Made by a program: the position numbers and the translations under genes
Notes under the pieces: model-generated
Told to the model about the DNA's origin: nothing
What the model saw: the letters and a program-made list of their open reading frames with translations, nothing else
The model's database searches: none
Assembly (NCBI GenBank): GCA_951812395.1
Contig: CATOSD010000002.1
Location: 186,001-250,000, forward strand
Direction of reading: 5' to 3'
DNA length: 64,000 nt
Source of the DNA: an uncultured Dehalococcoidia bacterium
GTDB lineage: Bacteria > Chloroflexota > Dehalococcoidia > Lucifugimonadales > CATOSD01
Part shown: positions 9,320 to 17,685 of the stretch, piece after piece
Position numbering within the stretch: position 1 is the first letter of the stretch
Layout: each line of letters opens with the position of its first letter

Positions 9320-9532
9320 TGTCTGGACCTTCCTTCGTATTGGAGTGTGTTCCACCCTGCGGGTGGCTGCTGGCATTATAGCGGATTTTCGCGGCAGGCC
9401 GCCCCAGGCCCTCTGTCACTCGGGGAGCAGTCTCCCAAGTCGTTCACAGCGCCTCACTGCTACAGGGGTTCTAGGGGTTAACCCCCTATGTTAGAATTGA
9501 CGACATCGAACCCAGAGAATGGAGGCCGGCAA

Positions 9533-10552
9533 GTGAAGGTAGGCTCAGGAAGAGAAGCAGGCTCCCTTGCGGAGGTGCCCGCGGCGGCGCGGCGGGCGGA
9601 AGAGCTCGGCTACGACTACTTCAGCTCCAGCGAGACGCAGCACAACCCCTTTCTGCCCGTGACGCTCGCCGCCGAGCACACCGAGCGGGTCGAGCTGCGG
9701 ACCTCCATAGCGCTGGCGTTCGCACGCAGTCCCATGGACACGGCCTACACCTCCTGGGACCTGCAGGCGCAGTCCGACGGCAGGTTCGTGCTGGGCCTGG
9801 GCAGCCAGGTGCGCGGTCATGTCGTCCGTCGCTTCAACATGCCGTGGTCGCCGCCGGCGAAGCGCATGAGGGACTACGTGCTTGCCCTGCGGGCCATCTG
9901 GGACTCCTGGCAGAACGGCACAAGGCTCGATTACCAGAGCGAGAGCTACAACTTCAACCTTATGCCCCCAAACTTCAGCCCGGGGCCTATTGAGCACCCG
10001 GACATCAAGGTGTGCCTGGCCGCCGTGAACACCTACATGATGCGCGTTGCCGGCGAGGTCGCCGACGGCGTGTTCCTGCATGGCTTCAACACGCCCAAGC
10101 ACACCCGCGAGGTGATTCTGCCCAACCTGGAGCGCGGGGCGCGGAAGGCCGGGCGCACACTGGACGACCTCGACATAAGCGGCGGCGGCTTCGTGGTCAC
10201 CGGCGAGAGCGAGGAGGAGATTTCCGCGAACATCGAGCGCACACGCAACCAGATCGCGTTCTACGCCTCCACCCGCGCCTACGCTCCCGTCATGAACACC
10301 CACGGCTGGAACGACGCGGCGCAGAAGCTGTACCGCATGTCGGTGGACAACCGCTGGGGCGAGATGGGAGCGGAGATCACCGACGACATGCTGGGCGAGT
10401 TCGCCGTGATCGGCCACTACGACGGCATCGTCGACCAGATCAAGGAGCGGTTCGGAGAGTTCGACACCTCGTTCAGTTTCTCCATCCCCGTCCGGTCCCC
10501 CGGGGACGAAGAGCGCCTGCGCTGGATGATCAAGAGCCTCCAGGAGGACTAG
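9533..10552 (+). CDS. LLM class (F420-type) oxidoreductase
   Basis: The 339-residue protein belongs to the bacterial luciferase-like monooxygenase fold, in the group with F420-dependent enzymes. Typical features are RRAEELGYDYFSSSETQHNP near the start, an IALAFARSP strand, and LGLGSQVRGHV. A GTG start at 9533 is chosen because GGAGG lies 7 nt upstream; the ATG at 9488 has no ribosome site and adds non-conserved residues. It lies 14 nt before the metallo-beta-lactamase-fold gene, probably one operon. F420 rather than FMN use is inferred from family resemblance. Confidence 0.87.
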   Translation: MKVGSGREAGSLAEVPAAARRAEELGYDYFSSSETQHNPFLPVTLAAEHTERVELRTSIALAFARSPMDTAYTSWDLQAQSDGRFVLGLGSQVRGHVVRRFNMPWSPPAKRMRDYVLALRAIWDSWQNGTRLDYQSESYNFNLMPPNFSPGPIEHPDIKVCLAAVNTYMMRVAGEVADGVFLHGFNTPKHTREVILPNLERGARKAGRTLDDLDISGGGFVVTGESEEEISANIERTRNQIAFYASTRAYAPVMNTHGWNDAAQKLYRMSVDNRWGEMGAEITDDMLGEFAVIGHYDGIVDQIKERFGEFDTSFSFSIPVRSPGDEERLRWMIKSLQED

Positions 10553-10566
10553 GTCACGGGAGAAAA

Positions 10567-11199
10567 ATGGAGATAACCTGGCTCGGCCATTCGGCCCTTC
10601 AGATAAAGGGTACACAGGTAACCCTGATAACCGACCCCTACGCCGACACGCTGGGCCTTTCGATGGGACAGCGTGAGGCGGACGTGGTCACGATCAGCAA
10701 CTCACACCCCCACCACTCGAATGCCGACGCCATCGACGGCACGCCAAGAGTCATCGACGGACCGGGTGAGTACGAGGTGGCCAACTTCTACATCAGCGGA
10801 TTCGGCACGCGCGGCCGGGATTACGAGGGCGTGCGGCAGGTGAACACGGTGTATACCTATCGGGCCGAGGGACTGACTCTGTGCCATTTGGGCGACCTGA
10901 GCGCAAACCCCACGCCGTCTGAGGTCAGCGAGCTGAGCCAGGCCGACGTGCTGTTCGCCCCCGCCGGCGGCGTGTGCACTCTGGACGCCGCGCGCATCGC
11001 CCAGCTCGTGCGCACCATCGAGCCGCGTATACTCGTTCCCGTGCACTACAGGTACGACGACGTGGATTTGGAGCTAGACCCGCTCGACAAGCTTCTCAAC
11101 GAGTTCGGCATCACCGAGCTTTCGCCCCAGCCACGGCTAACCGTCACCGCCACCAACCTCCCCGGCGAGTTGCGGGTAACCGCGCTTCAGGTGCGGTAG
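10567..11199 (+). CDS. Metallo-beta-lactamase-fold hydrolase (UlaG/YtkL-like)
   Basis: The 210-residue protein begins MEITWLGHSALQIKG and continues LITDPYADTLGL, the start of the UlaG-like branch of the MBL superfamily. The usual THxHxDH motif is replaced by SNSHPHHSNADA, which still offers several His ligands. HLGDLSANP and VPVHYRYDD supply later metal-site candidates. Members hydrolyse phosphodiester or lactone bonds. The ATG lies 14 nt after the LLM gene. A much longer open frame starting near 10012 is only the shadow of that gene. Confidence 0.85.
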   Translation: MEITWLGHSALQIKGTQVTLITDPYADTLGLSMGQREADVVTISNSHPHHSNADAIDGTPRVIDGPGEYEVANFYISGFGTRGRDYEGVRQVNTVYTYRAEGLTLCHLGDLSANPTPSEVSELSQADVLFAPAGGVCTLDAARIAQLVRTIEPRILVPVHYRYDDVDLELDPLDKLLNEFGITELSPQPRLTVTATNLPGELRVTALQVR

Positions 11200-11297
11200 C
11201 GCCGGGCGCCAGTCTCCTCTCCCAAGACTGGGTGAGGGTTGAGGGCATATGTCTCACCAAGCCTGTACTTTTGCTTGGCTAAAGGTTGGCCGTCCCT

Positions 11298-12242
11298 CTA
11301 ACGTCGCCGCCCCCGCCACCACCGCCTGAGCGTGCGCACCGTCGCCGGACGCGCCCGCAGATTCGACGTCACCATCTCCACGATCGCCGGGTTCGCCACC
11401 GCCACCGGCATCACCCAGCGGCGCAGCTCGCGCATGGTCGTCTCGCCGGAGCGCCATGACGGCGCCAGCGACTCCGTCCGCTCCCACCGTGTCGACTGCG
11501 CTAGCCCCAGCAGCCGTCGCTCGCGCCGTCCGAGCGCGATATGCGCGCCCGCTTCGGCCGCCACCGCCAGGCCGCCCACCACGTCCCACAGGTGAGGCCC
11601 GGTGGTGATCGAGTACTGCGTCACGCCCATGGCCACCATTACCATATCGTAGGCCAGGCTTCCCAGGTTTCGCAGCTCACCCACCTTGCCGCGCATTGGT
11701 TTGCGAAAGGAGTAGGCGGCGCCGAAGTAGGCCGGCAGCGTCACCAGACGGCTGGCGTGCGGCTCGGACTCCGGGAACACGCCTATCGGCTCATCCCCCG
11801 CGAACGCCCCTCCGCCACGATGGGCGCGCACCACCATCCCGTCGCCGCCCGGCCACGGGATGAACACCGCGCCGACCACCGGCACGCCTCTGTGCATCAC
11901 ACCGATGGAGGAGGCATACACGGGAAGGCCGTTCAGAAAGTTGCGGGTGCCGTCGAGCGGGTCCAGCACCCAGACCGTGTCCGGGGCAGGCGAGTCTTCC
12001 TTCTCCTTGTCCTCGTCCTCCTCGCCGAGGATGCCGTGCTCCGGGAACCGCTCGGCTATCGCCTTCACCAGCAGGCGCTGGCACTCGGTGTCCGCATTGG
12101 TAACCGGGTCCCTCTCACGCTTGTCCTTGAACTCGACGTTGAGGGCGCCCAGGCTGCGGAAGTATCGGGCCAGAATCTCACCGGCCTCTCCGGCCATGCC
12201 CACGGCGAGGGACTCCATTTCGACGAGCGGAAGGTCCTCCAC
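11298..12242 (-). CDS. Inositol monophosphatase family protein
   Basis: The 314-residue protein has the three IMPase metal-binding signatures: GEEDEDKE, DPLDGTRNF and WDVVGG. The family includes inositol-1-phosphatase, fructose-1,6-bisphosphatase, CysQ and histidinol phosphatase, so the substrate is open. The GTG at 12242, 2 nt past the ispH stop, is chosen for tight coupling; an ATG at 12218 is the alternative. The C-terminal 50 residues are Arg-rich (WWRGRRR at the end) and longer than usual. It is the last gene of the leftward rnc-ispH set. Confidence 0.85.
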   Translation of the reverse strand: MEDLPLVEMESLAVGMAGEAGEILARYFRSLGALNVEFKDKRERDPVTNADTECQRLLVKAIAERFPEHGILGEEDEDKEKEDSPAPDTVWVLDPLDGTRNFLNGLPVYASSIGVMHRGVPVVGAVFIPWPGGDGMVVRAHRGGGAFAGDEPIGVFPESEPHASRLVTLPAYFGAAYSFRKPMRGKVGELRNLGSLAYDMVMVAMGVTQYSITTGPHLWDVVGGLAVAAEAGAHIALGRRERRLLGLAQSTRWERTESLAPSWRSGETTMRELRRWVMPVAVANPAIVEMVTSNLRARPATVRTLRRWWRGRRR

Positions 12243-12244
12243 GC

Positions 12245-13144
12245 CTACCGTAGCTCTCTCGGCAACACGAAGGTGATGTCCTCGTCGGCGCCCTTTATCG
12301 TCGTCACGTCGTCCGGACCGATCGCGTCGATTACGGCCATCACCAGCTCGTCCGGCGTCGACGCGCCCGACGTAATGCCCACGGTTTCGACGCCTTCCAG
12401 CCACGCGTGATCCAGCTCGTCAGGGCCATTCAGCAGGTACGACGTGACGCCGTTCGCCTCCGCCACCTCTCTGAGCCGGTTGCAGTTCGAGCTGTTCGCC
12501 GCCCCGATCACCAGCACCAGATCCGTGAGTTTGGCAAGCTCCTTCACGGCGGTCTGGCGGTTTGTCGTCGCGTAGCAAAGGTCGTTGCGCACGATCACGT
12601 CGGGAAAGCGGTTGCTTATCTCGTCGATCGACCTCTCGGTGTCGTCGACCGAAAGCGTCGTCTGGGTCAGCACTGTCACCGGCGTGCTGTCCGACCAGTC
12701 GGGCAGCCGGACTCCCTCCCTGTCGTCGACAAGGTACATGGGGTGCTGGCCCATCGTGCCCTTCACTTCCTGGTGCCCGCGATGCCCGACCAGGATGAGC
12801 TTTCTGTCCTCGCCCGCGTACTTCTTGGCCTCGTTGTGCACCTTCGTAACCAGCGGACACGTAGCGTCGATCACCTTCAGACCGCGCGACTCCGCATTGG
12901 CGAAGTCGGCCGGAGGCGAGCCGTGGGCGGAGAACACCACAGTCGAGCCCTCGGGAATCTGCTCCACCTCCTCCACGGTCACCGCGCCCTTACGCTCGAG
13001 CGATCCCACCACGTAGGGGTTGTGGACTATCTGGTGCTTGACGTAGACGGGGGCGCCGAAACGCTCGAGGGCAAGCTCCACGATATCGATTGCTCTTACG
13101 ACGCCCGCGCAGAAACCGCGTGGCACACCCAGGTAAACTTTCAT
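12245..13144 (-). CDS. ispH: 4-hydroxy-3-methylbut-2-enyl diphosphate reductase
   Basis: The 299-residue protein is IspH (LytB), the last enzyme of the MEP isoprenoid pathway. It converts HMBPP to IPP and DMAPP using a 4Fe-4S cluster. The three conserved cluster cysteines are seen in PRGFCAGV (Cys12), DATCPLV and SSNCNRL. Other signatures are HNPYVV, FSAHGSP and GHRGHQEVKGT. The ATG at 13144 follows GGAGG and gives the standard MKVYLG start; an in-frame upstream start adds a non-conserved extension. It sits between rnc and the IMPase gene. Confidence 0.96.
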   Translation of the reverse strand: MKVYLGVPRGFCAGVVRAIDIVELALERFGAPVYVKHQIVHNPYVVGSLERKGAVTVEEVEQIPEGSTVVFSAHGSPPADFANAESRGLKVIDATCPLVTKVHNEAKKYAGEDRKLILVGHRGHQEVKGTMGQHPMYLVDDREGVRLPDWSDSTPVTVLTQTTLSVDDTERSIDEISNRFPDVIVRNDLCYATTNRQTAVKELAKLTDLVLVIGAANSSNCNRLREVAEANGVTSYLLNGPDELDHAWLEGVETVGITSGASTPDELVMAVIDAIGPDDVTTIKGADEDITFVLPRELR

Positions 13145-13186
13145 CAGCCGCCTCCCTCCGATTAAGGACCGAACCTTGCTGGCCAA

Positions 13187-13891
13187 TTATAGCACCAACC
13201 GCTCCAGCGCCCGCTGCGCCGCCTCCCGCTCGGCCGCCGACTTGCGCGGTCCGCGCCCCTGCGCCAGCGGCTCGCCCCCCACCAGCACCTCGGCCGTGAA
13301 CGTGCGGGCGTGGTCCGCCCCTTCCTCACCCACTATGCGGTAGGTCGGCGGCTCCAGCCCCTGCGACTGCAGCGTCTCCTGCAGCTGGGACTTGGCGTTT
13401 CGCGGAGGCGCGGGGTCCGGTATGGCGTCCATCTCGGTGGAGAGCGATCGCACGACGAAGCCCCGCGCCGCCTCGAAACCCTGGTCCAGGAACACCGCGC
13501 CCGCCAGCGACTCGAACAGCGCGGCCAGGTTCGAAGTGCGCTCTCGCCCGCCGCCGGTGTCCTCGCCGCGCCCCATCAGCAGGAAGCGGCCCAAGTCGAG
13601 CGAGCGGGCCACGCGGGCCAGCGTCTCGTCCTGCACCAGCGCGGCGCGTAGCGACGTCAGGTCGCCCTCGTGCTGCGTCGGGCGCTCTGTGTACGCGCGT
13701 TCCGCAATCACCAGGCCGACGAGCGCGTCGCCCAGAAACTCCAGGCGCTCGTTCGACACCCCGCCGTCACCCGGGTTCTCGTTGGCGTAGGAGCTGTGCG
13801 TGAAGGCGAGTCTCAGCAGTCCCGGGTCTTCGAAGGGGATGCCCAGGCCGCGGACTAGGGAGTCGAGGTCGTGCGGTTCGTCTGAGCGCAC
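13187..13891 (-). CDS. rnc: Ribonuclease III
   Basis: The 234-residue protein is RNase III, which cuts double-stranded RNA in rRNA and mRNA processing. The N-terminal nuclease domain shows AFTHSSY and the signature NERLEFLGDAL, with the second acidic cluster in NLAALFESLAGAVFLD. The C-terminal double-stranded RNA-binding domain follows, ending in KSAAEREAAQRALERL. The GTG at 13891 has GGAG about 11 nt upstream and gives the expected length; a GTG at 13921 is the alternative. A 435-residue frame running further upstream is an artefact of reading into the dsbA-like gene. Confidence 0.93.
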   Translation of the reverse strand: MRSDEPHDLDSLVRGLGIPFEDPGLLRLAFTHSSYANENPGDGGVSNERLEFLGDALVGLVIAERAYTERPTQHEGDLTSLRAALVQDETLARVARSLDLGRFLLMGRGEDTGGGRERTSNLAALFESLAGAVFLDQGFEAARGFVVRSLSTEMDAIPDPAPPRNAKSQLQETLQSQGLEPPTYRIVGEEGADHARTFTAEVLVGGEPLAQGRGPRKSAAEREAAQRALERLVL

Positions 13892-13972
13892 TCTGGGGGA
13901 TACTCCGGTAAAGGCGCGCACTACGCACCGACGCTGCGCGCCGGAGCGGCGTTGCAAAAGCGAACGCGAACG

Positions 13973-13994
13973 GGATGGGCTCGTCGGCCCATCC
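13973..13994 (-). terminator. Hairpin after the DsbA-like selenoprotein gene
   Basis: An 8-bp stem (GGATGGGC with GCCCATCC) closes a 6-nt loop in the gap between the selenoprotein stop and rnc. On the minus strand it is followed within about 25 nt by a short TTTT run. It is a plausible weak intrinsic terminator or attenuator separating the two genes. Confidence 0.4.
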
Positions 13995-14025
13995 GCGTCC
14001 GCGTGCTTATAGTGGTTGCGGCTGT

Positions 14026-14655
14026 CTAGCTGACCGCGCCCTTGGGCCACGGCGGCTGCGGGCGCTTTATCTCGCCGAAGTAGGCCCTGTGGCCTGTGGC
14101 GATGAAGCTGTCGAAGGCCGCCACAGTGTCGTACTCCGGTGGGATGAACGTCTTGAGATAGGCGGAGGTGCCGTTCTCGAAGACGAAGGTGGGCGTGCCG
14201 AAGATGCCCTCCGACGCCGCCTCCTCGTGCTCCCTGCCGATAATCTCGGCCAGCTCGGGGTCCTTCAGGTCTTCGCGGAATTGGCCTACGTCGAGACCGA
14301 CGGACTCGGCCAGGTCGATCAGCGGCTCCTCCTCGTTGAGCGGAATGCGGCCCTGTCCGGCGTGGCGCGCCGTGAGCAGCGCCAGGTGGTACTTGTCGTA
14401 CGCCTCCGGCCCCTGTCGGCGGGCGGCCTCGGCGGCGATCTGTGACAGCAGCGAACGCCTCTCGGACGGCTCGCCCTGCTCCCAGGCCTTCCACTCCGGG
14501 CCTTCCTTGCTGTTTATCTGTTCTAACGAAAAGTTCTTCCAGGTGATGTCGAGGTTCTCGCCATACACCTGCTTGACCCTATCCAGCCACACGGCTGCAT
14601 TGTAGACCCAGGGTCAAGCATAGTCTCCGTAGACGTCAAGCTTGATCTTCTCCAT
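14026..14655 (-). CDS. DsbA-like oxidoreductase, predicted selenoprotein (Sec14)
   Basis: The frame from ATG 14655 to 14026 is 209 residues if the TGA at 14616-14614 is read as selenocysteine. The N-terminus then reads MEKIKLDVYGDYA-Sec-PWVYN, the DsbA/FrnE-type first strand followed by its C-P-W-x active site with Sec in the nucleophilic Cys position. The second active-site position is Val. Downstream features fit the family: the helical insertion, GIFGTPTFVFE with the cis-proline, and length near 200. Without readthrough the protein would lack the active site entirely. GGAGG lies 9 nt before the ATG and a strong promoter lies upstream. A SECIS-like hairpin follows the TGA. The cellular partner is unknown. 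Confidence 0.85.
14574..14616 (-). promoter_or_regulatory. Predicted bacterial SECIS element for the Sec14 codon
   Basis: The mRNA starting at the TGA can fold into a two-part stem-loop. An outer 7-bp stem pairs TGACCCT with AGGGTCA. An inner 5-bp stem pairs CAGCC with GGCTG and closes a GTGT loop. The first loop base is a G, 22 nt after the TGA, followed by U. Bacterial SECIS elements recognised by SelB share this arrangement. The fold was judged by eye. Confidence 0.65.
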
Positions 14656-14690
14656 ACTGCGTAACCTCCAAAAGTGGCATTTCAGTTTGG

Positions 14691-14719
14691 ATTTTACGTC
14701 GTGAGGTTACGAAAGTCAA
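14691..14719 (-). promoter_or_regulatory. Sigma-70-type promoter of the DsbA-like selenoprotein
   Basis: On the minus strand TTGACT (14719-14714) is separated by 17 nt from TAAAAT (14696-14691). Initiation would fall near 14684, giving a short leader of about 28 nt before the ATG. An 8-bp inverted repeat (GTAACCTC at 14661-14668, GAGGTTAC at 14703-14710) has one arm in the promoter spacer and one over the ribosome-binding site. Confidence 0.65.
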
Positions 14720-14858
14720 AGCGTGAGGGCGCGATCTGGGCGGCAAGGGTCGCGGGAGTGATGGGTGGTAAAGCGGCCCGGCCCGCTGGACGCTCCACTC
14801 GTTTCAAGGTACACTTGCCGCGCGTACAACAGGCGCGGGGCGGCGGCCCCCACATCCC

Positions 14859-15182
14859 ATGGGAGCGTGCGAGACGGTGCAGGCGGGTTGCCGGATTCTG
14901 GTAGTCGACAGGCGGCAGGACGACCTCGACAGCGTCGTAGCCCTGCTCGAGTCTACCGGCTGCATCGTGTCCGCCACCCTGAACGACGCCGTGGCCGTCG
15001 ATCTCGTGTCCTCTGCCGCGTTCGACGCCATGGTGGTGGGCAGCGCGGTGCCCCAGTCCGAATTCGCCTCGCTGCGGGAAGACGCGCTGCGCCGCCAGCC
15101 CGACCTCCGTATCGTCGAGTCCAGAGGCCCCCAGTCCGTGCTAACCCTGGTCCGCCAGGCATTCGGCCGAACGTACCGCTAG
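14859..15182 (+). CDS. Degenerate response-regulator receiver domain protein
   Basis: The 107-residue protein matches a receiver domain: CRILVVDRRQDD is the first strand and acidic pocket, followed by an LLESTGC helix-strand step. The strand that should end in the phosphorylated Asp reads FDAMVVGSAVP, so the acceptor Asp is replaced by Gly. It is therefore probably a pseudo-receiver that binds a partner without phosphorylation. No output domain is attached. No clear ribosome site precedes the ATG; an in-frame GTG at 14877 is possible. It lies 46 nt before the RdhA-like gene. Confidence 0.6.
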   Translation: MGACETVQAGCRILVVDRRQDDLDSVVALLESTGCIVSATLNDAVAVDLVSSAAFDAMVVGSAVPQSEFASLREDALRRQPDLRIVESRGPQSVLTLVRQAFGRTYR

Positions 15183-15228
15183 CACCCACCCGACACCACA
15201 CCCCAGAGACACCGAGGAAGGTTACCCC

Positions 15229-16539
15229 ATGGCAAGACGAAGAATCGGCCACAACGTAACCCGCCCTCCCAGGCTGCCGGACGAAGAGCCCTTGTCCTTT
15301 CCCGTGGCAAGGGACATCCAGAGCGTGCCCGGCATCCCCAAGCGCGACAACGAGGTCTCCTACTACAGCCGGGAGGCGCCGCTGGAGAGCGTCGCCGTAT
15401 CCGAGAGCGCCTCGGCCGAGTGGGCCGGCGCGGTGCGCATGGAGTTCGCGCCCGAAACCGCAAAGCTCTACGAGGACTTCCAGCGCCGCATGCGCCCCAT
15501 CGTCGATTGGATAAAGAGCACGCGCGACATGGAGCCGACGGCTCAGCCGAGCGGCGGCGACGTGACCGAAACCATCCGCGAGGCGGCGCTGAAGCTGGGC
15601 TACAGCGAGGTGGGGTTCGCACCGTTCGACCCCCGGTACGTCTACCGCAGTCGCCGCCCGGACCTCAATCCGCGGCTGCCCACGGCAATATGCCTGGCCC
15701 TCGAGCAGGACTTCGACGCCACCCAGACCATCCCCAGCCTGGACGCCGAACGCGCCCAGGGCGACGTCTACGTCCGCCAGGCCGAGCTATCCCGATCGTT
15801 CGTCGACCTCATACTGTCGCTGGGCTACAAGGTGCAGGTCTCCGGCCCCACGTGGCACCTGGGACCGATGATCCCGATGTTCGTTGAGGCCGGCCTGGGC
15901 CAGCTCGGGGTCAACGGCCAGCTTCTCTCGCCTCGGTTCGGCTCCCGGGCGCGGCTGCAGATAATCCTCACCGACGCCAAAATCACCCACGACAAACCCG
16001 TGGACTACGGCATCCACAAGTACTGCGCGCTCTGCCAGGTGTGCGTGCTGCGCTGCCCGGGAAGGGCGCTGGACGGCCAGAAGCTGTGGTATCGAGGCAT
16101 CGAGAAGAACAAGCTGAACTTCGCCCGCTGCCGCCCCGTGATGACGCGGTATTCGGGCTGCGGCATCTGCATGAAGGTCTGCCCCATCCAGAAGTACGGC
16201 ATGAAGCCGGTGATGGAGCACTACGTGGAGACGGGCGAGGTGCTGGGCAAGGGCACCGACAACCTGGAGGGCTACACCCTGCCCGACAAGGGCTACTTCC
16301 GCCCCGGCAGGCTGCCCCAGTTCAGGCCCGACTTCTTCGCCATGCCCAGGGGCAAGACCGAGGACATCCTGTTCGCCGAGTTCAAAGAGCGGCTGAGCGA
16401 CCCCGACCGCAACGGCGCGGAGGCTCCCCAGGACGCAGTGGACGAGGACGCGCTCTGGCGCGCCTTCCGCGAGCGCCTGCGCGACACGCTGGACCGCCCA
16501 GAGACCACCCTGGACATGGGCATGGACATGAGCAACTAG
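15229..16539 (+). CDS. Reductive-dehalogenase-like 4Fe-4S (RdhA/QueG superfamily) protein
   Basis: The 436-residue protein carries two ferredoxin-type cluster motifs near its C-terminal third: CALCQVCVLRCP and CGICMKVCPIQKYG. The preceding region (GYSEVGFAPFDPRYVY, GLGQLGVNGQLLSPRFGSR) matches the cobalamin-binding nitroreductase-like core of reductive dehalogenases and epoxyqueuosine reductase. RdhA enzymes remove halogens with cobalamin and two 4Fe-4S clusters. No twin-arginine signal peptide is seen, and no rdhB anchor gene is adjacent. It is more likely a cytoplasmic catabolic or uncharacterised relative than a respiratory enzyme. GGAAGG precedes the ATG. Confidence 0.82.
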   Translation: MARRRIGHNVTRPPRLPDEEPLSFPVARDIQSVPGIPKRDNEVSYYSREAPLESVAVSESASAEWAGAVRMEFAPETAKLYEDFQRRMRPIVDWIKSTRDMEPTAQPSGGDVTETIREAALKLGYSEVGFAPFDPRYVYRSRRPDLNPRLPTAICLALEQDFDATQTIPSLDAERAQGDVYVRQAELSRSFVDLILSLGYKVQVSGPTWHLGPMIPMFVEAGLGQLGVNGQLLSPRFGSRARLQIILTDAKITHDKPVDYGIHKYCALCQVCVLRCPGRALDGQKLWYRGIEKNKLNFARCRPVMTRYSGCGICMKVCPIQKYGMKPVMEHYVETGEVLGKGTDNLEGYTLPDKGYFRPGRLPQFRPDFFAMPRGKTEDILFAEFKERLSDPDRNGAEAPQDAVDEDALWRAFRERLRDTLDRPETTLDMGMDMSN

Positions 16540-16752
16540 CGGGCTGTTTTTCACTGTATCCTCCTCTCCTTTGAGGGAGAGGATCGAAGGCCTGCCCTGC
16601 GCTCTCCAAACAGGCGAGGGCGAACCGGTTCGTGAGCGGCCGGTAGCAAACTGACATGTGGCATTCGGAGACTCTCCCAGAGTAGACGGCCCCTCTGTGG
16701 GCTTGACCGCCTGCCTTACATTCAAGAACGTTGAGCGAAGAGTCTTAGCAAA
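16540..16752. repeat. Intergenic region with palindromic repeat module
   Basis: This 213-base gap contains TCCTCTCCTTTGAGGGAGAG near 16560, a member of the dispersed CCCTCTCC/GGAGAGGG hairpin family. It lies just after the RdhA-like stop and may act as a terminator. The rest shows no recognisable gene. Confidence 0.5.
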
Positions 16753-17601
16753 TTGGACGCCAACAAGCAACTTCTGGAAATCGACGAAAAACTGGATGTG
16801 CTAGGCCTCAGGAGGCCTACGACTCACGACAAGATTCGAAAGGCGTGGCTGGAGAAGACGCGCATAACGCATCCAGACCCACGCGGCGGCTCCCGCGAGG
16901 CCAATGAGGCCATGAAGGAGCTGAACATCGCGCGCGATGACTTGGTGAAGATTTCCGAGTCACAACTCTCGAGTACGCGTCCTTCCACCTTCCGTCGGGC
17001 AAAGGTGCAGGAGCGAGAGCGGCAGCGACGGCGCGCTGAGCGCCAGAGGCAAGAGCGGGAACAGGCCGAGCGCCAAAGACGCGCGCCGTGGGAACGCGTA
17101 GCCCGCGAGGCGTGGGAACGGACAGAGCGCGAGGAGCGGGAACGCGCGGAGCACGAAAAGCAGGAACGGGCCGAGCGGCGAAGGCAGAAGCGGGAACGGG
17201 CGGAGCGCGAAAAGCGGGAGCGAGCCGAGCTCCAGAGACGTCAGCGGGAACAGGCTGAACGCCAGAGGCAAGAGCGGGAGCGAGCCGAGCGCCAGTGGCA
17301 AGAGCGGGAACAGGCCGAGCGCCTGCGGCAAGAACGCGAACGGGCCGAACGCGAGGTGCAGGAGCGAGAGCGGCAGCGACGGCGCGCTGAGCGCCAGAGG
17401 CAAGAGTGGGAGCGGGCGGCGCGCGAGAGGCATTGGCAGGAGCAGGCGGATCGCCAGAGGCGGGAAAGAGCAGAGCGCCAGAAAGAGGGGCGCGAGCGGC
17501 AAGGGCAGGAACGGAAGGAGCGCGTAATGGTCCGATTGGCGATCAGCGCTGGATTAATTGTGCTCGCGGGGGCCTCCTATGTACTCTACCCACTGCTGTA
17601 G
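16753..17601 (+). CDS. Tail-anchored J-domain-like protein with long charged helix
   Basis: The 282-residue protein has three parts. Residues 1-70 resemble a J domain: LDVLGLRRPTTHDKIRKAW, then ITHPDPRGG with an HPD tripeptide, then a final helix. Residues 80-260 are almost pure Arg/Glu/Gln with repeats such as RAERQRQERE, as expected for a stable single alpha-helix. A hydrophobic segment (LAISAGLIVLAGASYVLYPLL) at the extreme C-terminus would anchor it in the membrane. A TTG start is used; no strong ribosome site is seen. The architecture suggests a membrane-tethered DnaK co-chaperone or spacer protein, which is inference. Confidence 0.65.
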   Translation: MDANKQLLEIDEKLDVLGLRRPTTHDKIRKAWLEKTRITHPDPRGGSREANEAMKELNIARDDLVKISESQLSSTRPSTFRRAKVQERERQRRRAERQRQEREQAERQRRAPWERVAREAWERTEREERERAEHEKQERAERRRQKRERAEREKRERAELQRRQREQAERQRQERERAERQWQEREQAERLRQERERAEREVQERERQRRRAERQRQEWERAARERHWQEQADRQRRERAERQKEGRERQGQERKERVMVRLAISAGLIVLAGASYVLYPLL

Positions 17602-17685
17602 CGGGAACTGACGTTTCGGGTCACCAATCTGCGCTCGCAAGCATCAAGTTTCACATGCCCACCCTGATTTCGTAGGCAGGCTAAG

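Noticed and set aside
13187..14494. A 435-codon frame joining RNase III to upstream sequence
   Set aside because: The upstream 200 codons are the shifted reading of the DsbA-like selenoprotein gene.
16960..17520. CRISPR-like or tandem DNA repeat in the Arg/Glu-rich region
   Set aside because: The short repeats are irregular and in phase with codons of a charged helix; there are no constant spacers.
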